The position numbers and the translations under genes are program-made. This document shows, piece by piece, positions 1 through 13,068 of a DNA stretch of 64,000 nt (positions are counted from its first letter, which is position 1; each line of letters starts with the position of its first letter). Source of the stretch: Liolophura sinensis (taxonomy: Eukaryota; Mollusca; Polyplacophora; Chitonida; Chitonidae); contig NC_088300.1 of NCBI RefSeq assembly GCF_032854445.1, positions 77,865,966-77,929,965 on the forward strand. The letters run 5' to 3'. The notes below the pieces were generated by a model that saw only the letters and a program-made list of their open reading frames with translations, made no database searches and had not been told where the DNA came from.

Positions 1-1028
1 CAGCTAAACCATGCAGGTAAGGTTGACCAGCCTCCAGCCTCCAGTTCAAGATTGGCTGGATTGGCCAGCTTCAGGGCTTCACAAGAAGCATAATTTTTTC
101 AGCCAACACAGAAAAATGCCTTCAACATATGTTTGAATGAATACTGTGCAAACATGCATAAAGGTTGAAGAAATACTGTAATCCATGTACACATAAATGG
201 TATAAATTGGTATAAACCATAAATAGTTTTATCTGATAGGATTTCCTACCAAGAATAAATTGTGCTCTGTACGTTTAGAACAAGTATTTTTAAATATTGT
301 TCACTGGTTGCAAAATCTGGTAGTAGTTCAGTAGATTACTTGGGCTAGACAAGCATCTTCATGTTGTGAGTTTAAATAAGCCTTCAAACTGCATTTTCCC
401 ACATCTCAATATCAGTGTCAGAAATCACTTCTGTTGGGTAAGTCCTTGACATTATACAGTCAAGTACAAATATGTCAGTAAAGTATTAAAGATGAGCAAG
501 CTCAAAAAATGCACTTGTTCACCGGCACAAAAATCATTCCCAGCTAAAAATTACACACAAATAGGTCATTAAGAAGATATGGTGTGTCGTCCTGATCCAC
601 ACAGGAATAACCAATGTTCACGTAATACTTAGAGCTTCCAGTGCCAATTAACCTCTGTATACAGTGCTTGTATGTTAACATCTGGTGATCCCTCAACAGA
701 TCTCTGTATACAGATAGCTGCATATGTAATCATACCTACTTCAAATACACAGCTCCACGTGGATATACTGTCAATACTGCTATAGGAGGTGGTAGCAGTA
801 TAAGCATGTGCATGACTGGTTTCCTGCTGTGTAACTCTACACTGGGACTACAAGGTTGTGAGTTAAACCAGGTGAGGGTGGGGATTAGCATGATGGGCAC
901 CAAAGGCAGAGACTACACCCACCTCAACACCCACTGTACCTGTTTAACTCACAGTCGGTTTACTACTGCTAGGTTCAATGATATTGTATAATCAAAACAA
1001 CACAGCAAAGCACTCTCATATTGTCAAA
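1..1028. other. Non-coding stretch, no gene seen
   Basis: AT-rich sequence with stops in all frames and no exon-like segment that I can defend. The short open frame at 806-991 has no recognisable product and is probably chance. No tandem array or clear mobile element was seen. Confidence 0.5.
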
Positions 1029-1145
1029 CAGATATATTTATTTATTTATTTGATTGGTGTTTTACATCGTACTCAAAAATGTTTCAATAATACGATCGCA
1101 TGAGGATGAATGTGTGAGGAAACTGGGCAGAGCCCAGGGGAATGT
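1029..1145 (-). mobile_element. SINE family A, 3' fragment
   Basis: A T-rich run (tttatttatttatttgattg) is followed by a decayed match to the tail of the tRNA-derived SINE seen complete at 61825-62078: a tttacatcgtactcaa block and then a gggcagagcccaggggaa block. Read on the minus strand it is the 3' part of the element ending in its A-rich tail. The tRNA-like head is missing or unrecognisable. It is old, judging by indels in the middle. Confidence 0.7.
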
Positions 1146-3249
1146 TATCACACCACGTGGCTGAATTAGCCATGTTCTCATCCCCCTCAGCAAATAAAAC
1201 TAAATCATTCGCACAAGACACTACAGTCATATATAATGCAGTTCCTCCTCTTTTATCACTTTTACTGCTAGATTTAATTGAACTTTTTTGGTAAATTCAT
1301 ACCAAACATAAAAGCTGTAACCACATTTTTCAGGTAAAAGAAAAAGAAAAACACTACACTGAACAACAGATGACCAGGGTACCAGTATACATGTATATCA
1401 TTATCATTTACATGGCCTCTGCAAGTCACAAAGGTCATCTGGTCTTTACCAGAAGGGTTTTTTCAGTCAGATTTGTCTTGCCAAGTGAAAGGGCCTCTCG
1501 CACTGCTCTTTTAAACACCTCTGAAAACATCACAGTAGTAGAAATAAAACAGATACAACAGCGTGGTACATGTAGTGATGATTTATAATGAAACAAAATT
1601 AGAGGAATTTAGCATCTAAAACAAATATTCACATCTCAACACACAGTATAAGTTTACAACAGGAAGTAAACGTCCCTTTACCTACCTCAACACATACATG
1701 TATATGTGCATGACAATAAAACAACTGAACTATTTCCAAACTGGCTATAGTTCAAACCCTATGTAAAATTACCTGACTATTTTCTGCTTCTTGGCTACAA
1801 TCTAACCACACTTAAGATTCAAGTTTTACATTTGCATCCTTTTTTCAGCACATTGCCCATATGCTGCATAATTATGGCAAACAGTACAGGCAGCTGAAGA
1901 GGTCGGGAAGGGTGACTGACATGACCTGAAGTACCCCTTACTACAGAGGCACAAGGAGGTAAATCAGGTCAGATGAGGATAGCTTGGGAATGAGGTGTGG
2001 AAGAAGAGGATGAATGGGTGGGGTGGCGTGGGTTGGGAAGGAGGGGGTGTAAGAGCTAGACAGATATTAGTATTCCTTCCAAGTCTTTCTCTGGCTGTAG
2101 AGATATGTGGGTGGGTGCACTGAGTCTGGCCGCACCATTATCCCCTGTGCCCCTACACAAAAACAAACTTTTGCACATGATTTGCTGTGTATCTCCTAAA
2201 AACTGTGTAACCTAAGAGATCTACAAACCATCTTTCATTGTCAAATTACAGTTATCATTCTAGTATTTCATTCATGTCATGCTAGTCCCACCCTTTATAG
2301 CTGCCATAGTAGATATTACAACACCATGTCATGCCATCAGAATACTTGTTTGTTTGGCTTGTACATTCTACTGATGAAGTCATGTAACACATTAAACTAA
2401 TCAGTGCAAAACACAGTTTCACTCATACATGATGAAAGCAACTGAAATGTGACCTGAAACTTACATTTTTGTGTACACTGTCTTCATAAGTCAGCAAGCA
2501 TTTATAGCTTCAGCTAACATCCACATGTGTCAAGTGATTATCAGCTAATTGATCTGATTACAAATGCACGAATGCAGGCCAGAAACTTTTCTGGCTTCTT
2601 AGCCATCATTTCATTCACCATTTATGTTGAAGTTTAAAGATATTAACTCTGTACTGGTGCATAATGAGTGTGTTGTCATACGTTTCTGTTATCTATTCAT
2701 ATCAGCCCGTCAGCATTCTGTTTACCTAACGATGTTACAGCAGTCACATGAATGACAGATCAACAACTCAGGCCAAAATAGTGATGTATCAAAGCCACAC
2801 TATGTCTGCAGCAAGTCCCCTTGCACACACACACATATATATGCACACTATGAAAAATGGTTTTTACATTGATAAATATTTACTTCAGTATTAAAGGTTA
2901 TTTATCAGAATCACTCTATAAAGGTACATGTATTTATCAGAACAAGAAAAAATTTCATTTCACAATATACATATAGTTGTGATACAATCTGAGGAAGAAA
3001 ATTATACTGGTGATGGAGATCCTAAAACACCCAATTTCAAATTATTACATATGATAAGAATTAGGTAAATTATATGTGGGTGATAATACAAGCATTTCCC
3101 TTTGGCCATACACTGAGAGATCACTAGTGCAATAACCTTATATGCTAGGCTCACAATTTAATTTCCCCCAAATCATTTTACAAACTTTGAGAAAGTCCTG
3201 TTTGTGACAGATTAGCTGAGTAGAAAAGTTCACACAACAAGCACCTATT
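1146..3249. other. Non-coding stretch, no gene seen
   Basis: AT-rich sequence with a purine-rich, G-rich patch at about 1960-2060 (gggtggggtggcg type) and a short CA/TA microsatellite near 2824-2846. No recognisable coding segment. The open frame at 1370-1588 has no family resemblance I can name. Confidence 0.45.
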
Positions 3250-3284
3250 ACAGTCAATGAGTGTTATTGTACAGGTATAACCTG

Positions 3285-3995
3285 TGGCAGAAGGTATACG
3301 TAACTACACGGACATGTATACCTTTGCACAATGACTGTCGCTACATAGGTACATGAAAGTATGAACACGAAGACGTGTGAACATATATATACATACCTCC
3401 AATACCTGTAACTACACCTTAATTAGATGTGGCTGCCAAGGTACATTTATTACACATGACGACAAGGTGTATATCCAACCACTAACTGTAACTACACCTG
3501 AAGTGACTGTGGTTGTACATCTGCAGTATACACAGAGATGTGCCTAAACTTATGTATATGTACAACCAATACCTGTAACTACACCTTAATTAGATGTGGT
3601 TGTACAGTTACAGTGTACAAGGAAACTTGTGCTGATGCACATTCAATACCTGTAACATGTACACCTGAAATGACAATGACTGTACAGGTATAATTATTTG
3701 ATTGTTGTTTTGTGCCATACTCATCAATATTTCCCGTATACAACAGCAGGTATAGTACACATGAAGACAAAGTGTAGATGAAGGCATACACAACAAATAC
3801 CTGTAACTACACCTGGAGTAACTGTAATTGTACAGGTACATTATATACATGTACATGAAGACAAAGCGTAGATGAAGGTACACACATCCAAATACATGTA
3901 ACAACACCTGAAATGACTATGGTTGTACAGGTGAAGTGTACATGATGTGTGTACGGGTATGTATACATAACCCAATAGCTGTAACTACAAGACCC
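3285..3995. repeat. Diverged tandem repeat, unit about 80-108 bp, about 8 copies
   Basis: The core phrase aatacctgtaactacacc recurs at about 3295, 3405, 3485, 3575, 3650, 3800, 3895 and 3975. It is followed each time by a variant of tgactgtggttgtacaggta. Spacing is irregular (about 76-108 bp), which points to an old array. The gap between the copies at 3650 and 3800 is longer because a short SINE-like piece (about 3685-3745) lies between them. Confidence 0.75.
3685..3745 (-). mobile_element. SINE tail fragment inside the old tandem repeat
   Basis: The phrase tatttgattgttgttttgtg followed by ccatactcatcaatatt resembles the 3' tail of the local SINEs (T-rich run, then gttttacgccgtactcaagaatatt). 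Only about 60 bp is recognisable. It interrupts the spacing of the surrounding repeat. Confidence 0.5.
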
Positions 3996-3999
3996 GGCC

Positions 4000-4902
4000 A
4001 GGTGAACCAGTGTAAGAGCCCCAGGGAAAAGTGCTCCACCCAGCTATTGAGTGCACAGTAATTTGTCTTGTCAAGCTTTCCACGTGTCTTAGACCCACTG
4101 TTGTGGGACCGCTGGTGTAAAGAGTAAAACAAGAGGTCAACTTTCATCTCTGACAGGTCCAACCAGTTTTGGTCACGTCAACAATGTGTCCAAGGATCAT
4201 ATCATAAGATCAGTTCACAGACACTAACAAATGAACCCTGCACAAAAGAACCCAGACTGAGAACATTCTCATTTTTATACTGAGATCTTTCACACTACAT
4301 CATATATCTATCACGATTTTCAGCAAAAGAGACTCAAACCCCCATTAAAAAAAACCCTCCACATCGTAAAAAAATAAATAAAATGAATCAGCAAAAAATT
4401 AAAAAGTAAAGATGAGGACAAAAAAGGCAAGTACACTTACTATGTAAGACGCATGTCAACCTCTGAAGCTGACAGTTATACTTTTCAGTGTAGAAAATTA
4501 ATCACATCCTCAGTAAAAAATTACCCCTTGTCTCACAAATGCCAAACAAGTCATGAGATATTTATATCCAGGATATGGCCTTTAACTGTCCATTTGATAT
4601 TTTGTAGTTTCACTGTATCTGATCCTAATATCTAATCTGTATCTACAATTAAGGCTATACACTGTTCTATAACCTGTTTGTGATACTCTCACTAACCCTG
4701 CTAACAAGTAATCAATCTGTTTAACACATTCCTGCATCAATTGTCAATTCTCAGAACTACACGTATATGTTACATTATTAATCTTTCTGATGATTGTAAC
4801 GGTTCGTTATTTGAACTTATAACAGGGAAATGAAGAATAACACTGTACATGTATAAACTGATCCATTATGATACAAGTATGCCGGGTGTTTAAACTGAAT
4901 AG
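4000..4902. other. Non-coding stretch, no gene seen
   Basis: No exon-like segment and no repeat unit recognised. It contains A-rich runs around 4345-4410. The open frames at 3917-4162 (minus) and 4453-4635 (plus) have no recognisable product. Confidence 0.4.
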
Positions 4903-5098
4903 AACAATTTTTTAGTCATATGATGGCGACGACTTGTATGGTGTGTGACGCTCGACCCAATCACACTATACCAACACTGGGCAAGGCAGCAAGAAGTACC
5001 ATTTTAAAGTCTTTGGTTGACCCGACCTGGGCTTGATCTGAGGTCTCCTGACTTCAAGGCGGATGCCCTAAACATTCGGCCACTCATGTAGTTCCCAG
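4903..5098 (-). mobile_element. SINE family B (tRNA-like head), partial
   Basis: On the minus strand the segment 5098-5030 reads like a tRNA: a gtggccgaatg A-box-like block, then gcatccgccttgaagtc, then a B-box-like gatcaagccc. The body (tttttagtcatatgatggcg at the far end; agcaagaagtaccattt) matches the elements at 14478-14815 and 48205-48488. The middle is shortened compared with those copies. Internal pol III boxes and several dispersed copies define a SINE. Confidence 0.7.
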
Positions 5099-5105
5099 TG
5101 TTATA

Positions 5106-5680
5106 CTTAAAGGTGGAGAAAACATAAAGGACATAAAACAAAAATGACATAAAGTTCAAATGAAAAGTGTGAAAAGTTATTCCTAAATATGGGCTTCAAT
5201 ATTTTTCTGATTTTTCCTTAAGGAGAAAAAGACACTTGAAAATAATTTTTGTGTGGGACCATCTTAATAATGTCATAAATGAGGATGTAACACAGGTTTA
5301 ATAAATATTTTTGCACTAGAATTTGTTCTTTTCAGCTAACAAATGTATTAAACCTCAATTTGGATCATATTTATATTTTTAATATGTTCATAAAGATTTT
5401 CATAAATTAGGTTAAATGCATATGTTTCGATATAAACAACAAATTTACATTCAAATAACTTATTACACAAGCATCGCATTCTTATTTAGAACATTATTGT
5501 GCAACAACAATAAATACCAAAAGTTGGTCCCAAAATACCCACCATTCAAAAATATTTTCAAATACCTTTTTCTCTTGAAAAAAAAAATCCCCCAAAATAT
5601 TAAAGATCATATTTGCAAATAAGTTTTGATGCTCTTTCATCTGATTTTGCTATCATTGTTATGTTTTCTTCTCCTTTAAG
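5106..5680. mobile_element. MITE family M1, copy 1, with terminal inverted repeats
   Basis: The left end reads cttaaaggtggagaaaacat and the right end, reverse complemented, reads cttaaaggagaagaaaacat, giving terminal inverted repeats of about 22 bp. TTAA stands at both ends (5107-5110 and 5676-5679), so it may be the target duplication, as in piggyBac-type elements. The interior is AT-rich and non-coding. A second copy at 41890-42446 is very similar over nearly its whole length, which supports a mobile non-autonomous element. The superfamily assignment is an inference from the TTAA ends only. Confidence 0.8.
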
Positions 5681-5719
5681 CCCAGGAATCTGCACAAGAT
5701 TAGGTTACTTCACAACTTT

Positions 5720-5724
<5 letters not shown>

Positions 5725-5761
<37 letters not shown>
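5725..5761. repeat. (TA)n microsatellite
   Basis: About 18 consecutive TA dinucleotides seen directly, just right of MITE M1 copy 1. Confidence 0.95.
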
Positions 5762-5912
5762 CTGACCTAGGTCATTAACTTATGGGCTAACTGCTGAGAG
5801 ATGATGAAGCCTTATCTTTCAAACCACTTTTACATCAAGGATAGGGCTCCTACAAAAGACAGCCCATAAATTTAATAAAGATGACAAGAAACATTAGTTT
5901 CATAAATTCTTC

Positions 5913-7648
5913 AAGCCTGAGCCTTACTACAGAACCCCACATGTTGTCTTCATGTAGGAGAAACCTGGGCCTTACTACAGAACCCCACATGTTGTCTTCA
6001 TGTAGGAGAATCCTGGGCCTTACTACAGAACCCCACATGTTGTCTTCATGTAGGAGAATCCTGGGCCTTACTACAGAACCCCACATGTTGTCTTCATGTA
6101 GGAGAAACCTGGGCCTTACTACAGAATCCCACATGTTGTCTTCATGTAGGAGAATCCTGGGCCTTACTACAGAACCCCACATGTTGTCTTCATGTAGGAG
6201 AATCCTGGGCCTTAGTACAGAACCCCACATGCTGTCTTCATGTAGGAGAAACCTGGGCCTTACTACAGAATCCCACATGTTGTCTTCATGTAGGAGAAAC
6301 CTGGGCCTTACTACAGAGCCCCACACAATGTCTTCATGTAGGAGAATCCTGGGCCTTACTACAGAACCCCACATATTGTCTTCATGTAGGAGAATCCTGG
6401 GCCTTACTACAGAACCCCACATGTTGTCTTCATGTAGGAGAATCCTGGGCCTTACTACAGAACCCCACATGTTGTCTTCATGTAGGAGAATCCTGGGCCT
6501 TACTACAGAACCCCACATGTTGTCTTCATGTAGGAGAAACCTGGGCCTTACTACAGAATCCCACATGTTGTCTTCATGTAGGAGAATCCTGAGCCTTACT
6601 ACAGAGCCCCACATGTTGTCTTCATGTAGGAGAAACCTGGGCCTTACTACAGAATCCCACATATTGTCTTCATGTAGGAGAAATCTGGGCCTTACTACAG
6701 AATCCCACATGTTGTCTTCATGTAGGGGAATCCTGGGCCTTACTACAGAACCCCACATGTTGTCTTCATGTAGGAGAAACCTGGGCCTTACTACAGAACC
6801 CCACATGTTGTCTTCATGTAGGAGAAACCTGGGCCTTACTACAGAACCCCACATGTTGTCTTCATGTAGGAGAAACCTGAGCCTTACTACAGAATCCCAC
6901 ATGTTGTCTTCATGTAGGAGAATCCTGGGCCTTACTACAGAACCCCACATGTTGTCTTCATGTAGGAGAATCCTGGGCCTTACTACAGAACCCCACATGT
7001 TGTCTTCATGTAGGAGAAATCTGGGCCTTACTACAGAATCCCACATGTTGTCTTCATGTAGGAGAAACCTGGGCCTTACTACAGAACCCCACATGTTGTC
7101 TTCATGTAGGAGAAACCTGGGCCTTACTACAGAACCCCACATGTTGTCTTCATGTAGGAGAATCCTGGGCCTTACTACAGAACCCCACATGTTGTCTTCA
7201 TGTAGGAGAAATCTGGGCCTTACTACAGAATCCCACATGTTGTCTTCATGTAGGAGAAACTTGGGCCTTACTACAGAACCCCACATGTTGTCTTCATGTA
7301 GGAGAAACCTGGGCCTTACTACAGAACCCCACATATTGTCTTCATGTAGGAGAAACCTGAGCCTTACTACAGAATCCCACATGTTGTCTTCATGTAGGAG
7401 AATCCTGGGCCTTACTACAGAACCCCACATGTTGTCTTCATGTAGGAGAATCCTGAGCCTTACTACAGAATCCCACATGTTGTCTTCATGTAGGAGAATC
7501 CTGGGCCTTACTACAGAACCCCACATGTTGTCTTCATGTAGGAGAAACCTGGGCCTTACTACAGAACCCCACATGTTGTCTTCATGTAGGAGAAACCTGA
7601 GCCTTACTACAGAACCCCACATGTTGTCTTCATGTAGGAGGATCCTGA
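5913..7648. repeat. 48-bp minisatellite, about 36 copies
   Basis: The unit contains gggccttactacagaacccc then acatgttgtcttcatgtagg and repeats head to tail in strict 48-bp register. Since 48 is divisible by 3 and the unit lacks stops in several frames, it yields long open frames on both strands (614 codons plus, 590 codons minus). Variation is limited to a few positions: agaaac or agaatc before ctgggcc, and aaccccac or aatcccac. Synonymous and non-synonymous changes appear alike on both strands, there is no signal peptide, and no flanking exon is recognisable. I read it as non-coding satellite, not a repeat protein, though a transcript is not excluded. Confidence 0.93.
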
Positions 7649-7725
7649 CAACTCAAGTCAAACAATCAAAAGTATGGGTTTTAGTCTCATTCAAAAGGTC
7701 AAAGTTACCATTATTTAAGATATGA

Positions 7726-10700
7726 AGAACAAAATAACACAGGCTACTGGTAAACAATTAGAAAAATTCCAAATCGTTCATTATTTCTCCAAAGTTTACT
7801 TTCACTGATTATAACAGAAAAGCAGCAACATGCGCTTCCATGAAAGAGTGAACATTTTTATCTGGAAGGTAAAGTAATTAATGTATGTAAGGAGTTAAGA
7901 TATCTTTATATCACATATTACATGTAAGATGCTTTTGTGAACTGAGTTGACACAAGATGAATCTGATAAACTACTACAAATAAAAACTTCACCACAAGAG
8001 TGTGAAATCTTACAATGTGAACAAAAAAAAACATTTTCAAGTTCAACCAAATCCCTGCGAGTTCACCCATGCCATAATTAATTAATGACCATGATACAAA
8101 AACCCAAATCATCATTAACTATTTCATGCATATAATCATCTGATATTAAAGCAAGGGTGAACATCAAGCATACAAGAGGTAAAAAAAAAAATGACATAGA
8201 GGATAAACGTCTACAAGGTGAAATATTTGGGTTTTTTTTTAATCACTTCCATGGTTTGGAGAAACAGTTTATATCAAGGGCCTGATGATGGTACAAGTGC
8301 TAGTAGTTCGTCATTGCTGGTTGATAAAACTACAACAAAGAGTCCCCTACCTAGATGTCTCAAGCCCCCTTATCCTGGTATCTCACAAGGTTACCTGTAC
8401 TGACTACCTCAGTCCATACAATACAGCCATAGTACTGGGGTAATGGGATTTCTCACCTTTCACCTCAAACAATTCAATATCAGAAAAGCTTCATTACCTG
8501 CACACTTTATACCTGATTACTGAGCCATTCATTTTCTCTGCTTCATAGATACTTCAGGAGGACAGAGAAATTATGAAATGCGTATAAGCTGATATTTCTG
8601 ATAAGGGGAATGGGTGTAGCAAAGCATAACTTAACAATGCACCTCCAAAATGGACAAGAAAAGCGACAATCTTTTCAGAAAAGATTTCTTTAGATGACAT
8701 TACGTGAAGATATGAAACAGTTTTCAATTTATCGTTGAGATGGTGTTTGCGTTTAGATTATGTGTGTGCCTGGGACAAGCGGAGGGGCTGTGTGCGTGTT
8801 GACACAGGGGTTGGAGGTTAGAGGTACAAGCACCTGTCTACCCAAAGGAGAGAAGGCGACCATCGTGAGCAGGACAAGGCTTGTGCAGCCATCATTAGAC
8901 AGGCCTTGTATAATCAGTCAACAAACCAAAGGCTGTCTGCAGCAGCAAATTCAATATTTGTAATGACTGTGACAACAAACGTAATCATCAAGCAGACATA
9001 TATTGATGTCAAAGTTGTGTACATTAACACAAATGGCATACTGCTCACAGTCAGCCAACTTTATAACTGTATACCAAGTCATTCTTACTGCTAGGACAAA
9101 AAAAGCAAACAAGGCAAGTCAGGATATTCTTAAACTCTGGGAAGAAATAAAACATTCAAAACCTACTATTACATGAACAATCAAAACAAAGAAAAAAAAC
9201 AAAAACATTCAAACATTTCAGCACATGTGTACATGTACTAGGAGCAAAAGACTTGCATGTAAATCCCTATAAACATCTTGAATTATCGCTATCCTTCCAT
9301 ATTCTCAGGAATATAATTTCATATACCATGCACTAGTGCAATATATTAAATAACCCTTGACCATACTCTTCTGCTGAAACATACAGTGGGTTCACAAGGT
9401 GATGGCAGCAGACTTCAGTCGCTTTGAAAAATGCATCAAGGTCAATGAAAAACAACTGTAAGGACTAAAAGATTAAGTGCATGTCTGGAAAAAGTTTAAT
9501 GAAAATTTTCCCAAGGTCACAGAAAATAAATATGGTTCTGCGCGTTGCCTACGTGTAAATGTGGTATAAGCTACAAACATGAGATGTCAAACATACATGT
9601 ACGAAGATACGGCAGGCCATATTCACCTTTTAGTTTGATGGTCCTGACACAGATTTTATCCATTTTCCAGCTAAAATTCCATGAGGTTTTACTTCATCTA
9701 GTGTGGAAGATTTCCGTTTCATCATTGCGTGCTACTGCATCTTTCTCCTTATCATGTGACTATGCCAGATATGTTCAAAGTTTAGTACTCTGGAACTACA
9801 TGGATGCTCGAGTTCCTACAGGGTATTCAGTGATAGCTATGGAATGCAACTCTTTATCAAGTGGGGGTAAATGTTGACAGCATTGTTCATCATATCAGAA
9901 ATCGGCAAGCTTCCTTGATGGAACCAGGGATGATCTGACTTTTTTCTTTGATGTTCGCAACTCGCAAGTTCTTTCCTCGCTTTCATCCATCATGCACATA
10001 TCGCAATGAAACCACACAAAACAAGTGACTCTATGGGATTACTGGTGATAAAGAGTAGTCACATCTCAGCCGCTTCCTTCAGATAACAGCCAACTAACTT
10101 GGAATCTAGACAACTCTAGACAGCTCATTAGCAGCTTGAAGGTTTCACCTAGTGCATGCCATACAGTCTACTAGTACTGAGCAATTCCTCAGCACTCCCC
10201 AAACCTTCACTGTAGACTGAACTGTCAAAGAGAATTCTTTCTAGAGCTATACAAAAATAATGACTTGCCCTCAAGAAAGCCAGCAATGTACCTCACTGAT
10301 ACTCAGGCCAAAAAATTTTTAAAAAATAATAAAACTTAAAATTTACACATTTTCACGAGCAACTTTATAAATCTTAATGTAATCAAAACAGAATACCATT
10401 AACTTCAAAGGGAAAAAAAAATTACATTTATAAGTACACGCAGATCTGACTTTCCTCTACAATATTTCCTTTCATTTTATATTTATAACATTAACATATA
10501 GCAAATTTAAGGATAACTCGGTTCATCCAAGTAAAACCAGGAAGTTGGTGAAGTAGGATAAGAGGAAGGAAGCAGGGCTGTAAAATGTCATCATATCCAA
10601 ACCCAAGTGCCAAGAAGTCAATGATAGGTGTTTCACTCTGCTCTGGCTTTAGCCAATGAGAATGCGAGCTGAAATCTGAACTTCCAGGATTAATCAATAG

Positions 10701-12700
10701 GCTATAACCATGTAACCTTTCACAGCCACCAGCCAAGATAAGAAGACCTATTTAAGTTGAGTATTTGTATTCATGGCTGTTCCCAATATGCCTGTAAGGC
10801 TGGCACTATAGACCATAAAAGATTAGTGTCCAGATTTTGCCAGTAGTCCAAATTATAAAGATTATAATAAAGATATAACCTGTTTTAAGAGTATTCTGCT
10901 AAGCATAATAACTTTAAATCCACCAAAACAAGAGACTTACTGCCCCAGCCAATCTCCAGCCAGCCGCACTGGTATGGCTCAGCGCATGATGTCATAGTTG
11001 GCCAATTAACCCACAGATGGCTGGACTACTGCATATAACCTGGCAATTCATTTCAAAATGATGTCATTTTCGAGATGGATTCTACAGTAGCTACACAGAA
11101 GCAAATATACTGCAATACGAACTTGAACCCATAATGGATAATGTTGAAATTCAGATTTATGACACTGACATCTCTGGGCAGACTTTAGATTCTTACATGC
11201 AGTTTTCAAAACGCTGATTTTGATCTTTGTCCAAGCATTTATCAGTACCGCACTGGCAATATCCACTGGTAAGCTAGAGCTTTAGTTTATCCTGTGTTGT
11301 ATCGTACATTTTGCGTGTTTATCCTAAAATTTGATACTTAATTACTATTCTTTCCCTCTGTCCGCTTCACAATAAACATTCTATTCTCTGAGGTTTTCTA
11401 AATTCATGCCTATATGCGTTGACAACTGCACGTTATTGACGGCATTCCAAGTAGCTTACACCTATACAGTCATCTACCATATATATGTGGATCTCGGCGT
11501 TAGCGTACAGATATTTGCTATCGATCAGTTTTCAATTCAGTTAATTCTTAGGTTTTAGTCCAATGAGGCCCCCGCAGTAGCCAAATTTTTCAAGTACAGC
11601 TGTATTTGTTTCACAGCATTCAGATATAAACTGGCGAGAGCAGATACAGTTGTTCTTGATGTGTACAAAATCCTTCCATCTTGTACTGTAAATTTACGCC
11701 TTCCCAAGGGTCAAATATTCTTAGAACTTGAAAAAGTTACAAGTATAGATTCCAAGTTTCTTTGACTACCTGCTTTTACAATTGTATGCAGAACCACATA
11801 CAATTTCGTGGAGAAATCGGATATATTTGTTCCATTCTTGCAGCTTTTTTTTAAGACTGAGCTACTTGGCTCTGACAGCTCATAAAGGATAGACTTGCAT
11901 GACACAAATTGGTAGAGACTACGAAGCATTGATGGAAAAGGGCATAAAATTAGAATCATTTTCTAGTCATTTTCAGTGTAATATTAATCTAATAATATCT
12001 ACAAAGGTAGCTAATTATGATTAAATAAAAAATCTGTACACTAATCCTTTAATACAACAGTTAAATTAAGTGCTAGGTATATAAGCTGTTATCACCTTAC
12101 AAACCAGAGAAAGGTTCGGACTGTTAGCCTTGTGTGCTGTCTGAGCCACGTGTACATATAACAATTAACATTCACACAGTTGTCCTGATTCAAACAGTCT
12201 GTGTTCTTAACGAGGTGCCAATGCCACTGACCACATATGCAGTCAGAAAATGAACAGAATATCAAGAAGGATGAGAATCCTTTTCAGACTGTCTACTGTA
12301 CGCCATCATCTTACACAGATATTAAGCAAAGCTATACACATCTTCCATGATTATAATTGGTATACAGGTCATTTATGTATTTATTGTATTTATTTACTTC
12401 ACTGTTGTCCAACACTGTGCACAATGAATATCCTCATGTACAATGTGGCATATTTTGTAATCCCTGGAGGTGGTACAAGTGAGAAGCAGGAGCCACATGT
12501 CAAGCCTAGATTATAGCCCAACATCTGCAATGTTACAATGTTACAATTGATAAAATGATGTCATGGTCCTCCTGATGGGTATTTGACAGGTCCTCATTGG
12601 TTATGCTCATATACCTTTACTGCCAACTCAAGAATTATACTCCAGAATGTTCAACTACGGATTAAAGTTGATATTACATTCCGAAATGACCAGAGGTTAA
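7726..12700. other. Non-coding stretch, no gene seen
   Basis: Five kilobases without a tandem array or a mobile element I can define. Several short open frames exist (for example 9545-9877 plus, 10491-10736 minus, 11048-11266 minus, and two overlapping opposed frames at about 11560-11765 plus and 11711-11959 minus). None matches a family that I recognise. The opposed pair near 11.7 kb looks somewhat protein-like in both directions and may be an eroded element, but this is not supportable by eye. Confidence 0.4.
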
Positions 12701-12707
12701 AATTAAA

Positions 12708-13068
12708 GACACTGTGAGCTTGGAGGAAGCCATCATTACACACAGTTCGAGCTTGAAAGAGGTTGGCATTACAGATGTTGATTGTAAGTTTTAAGGAGCC
12801 TGTCATTCAATACATTGAGAAATTGGAGAAGGCTGTTATTACACATATTGTGAACTTGTGAATCATGCTGAAATTACAGACATTGTGAGCTTTTATGGTG
12901 TTAACATTATGAATACTGAAAGCTTAAATGAGACTGATGTCTGGAGAAATTGAGAATTTTGATGAGGTTTACATTCTGAGCTTGGAAGGGATGATATTGC
13001 AAACACTGAGAACTTGGATGCAGTCTACATTACAAATACTGTGAGCGTGGATGAGGTTGACATCACAG
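12708..13068. repeat. 33-bp satellite, diverged block 1
   Basis: Degenerate copies of the phrase gagcttggatgaggttgaca followed by ttacagatactgt. This is the same unit as in the arrays at 13989-14475 and 14816-15310 but much more eroded, with indels. It ends exactly where the inserted element at 13069 begins, so the two blocks were one array before the insertion. Confidence 0.75.

Noticed and set aside
5850-7725. Overlapping 590- and 614-codon open frames
   Set aside because: Both are the same stop-free 48-bp satellite read on opposite strands; no exon context or domain.
11560-11959. Opposed protein-like frames near 11.7 kb
   Set aside because: One frame lacks a start codon, the other lacks any known motif; might be an eroded element but cannot be supported by eye.
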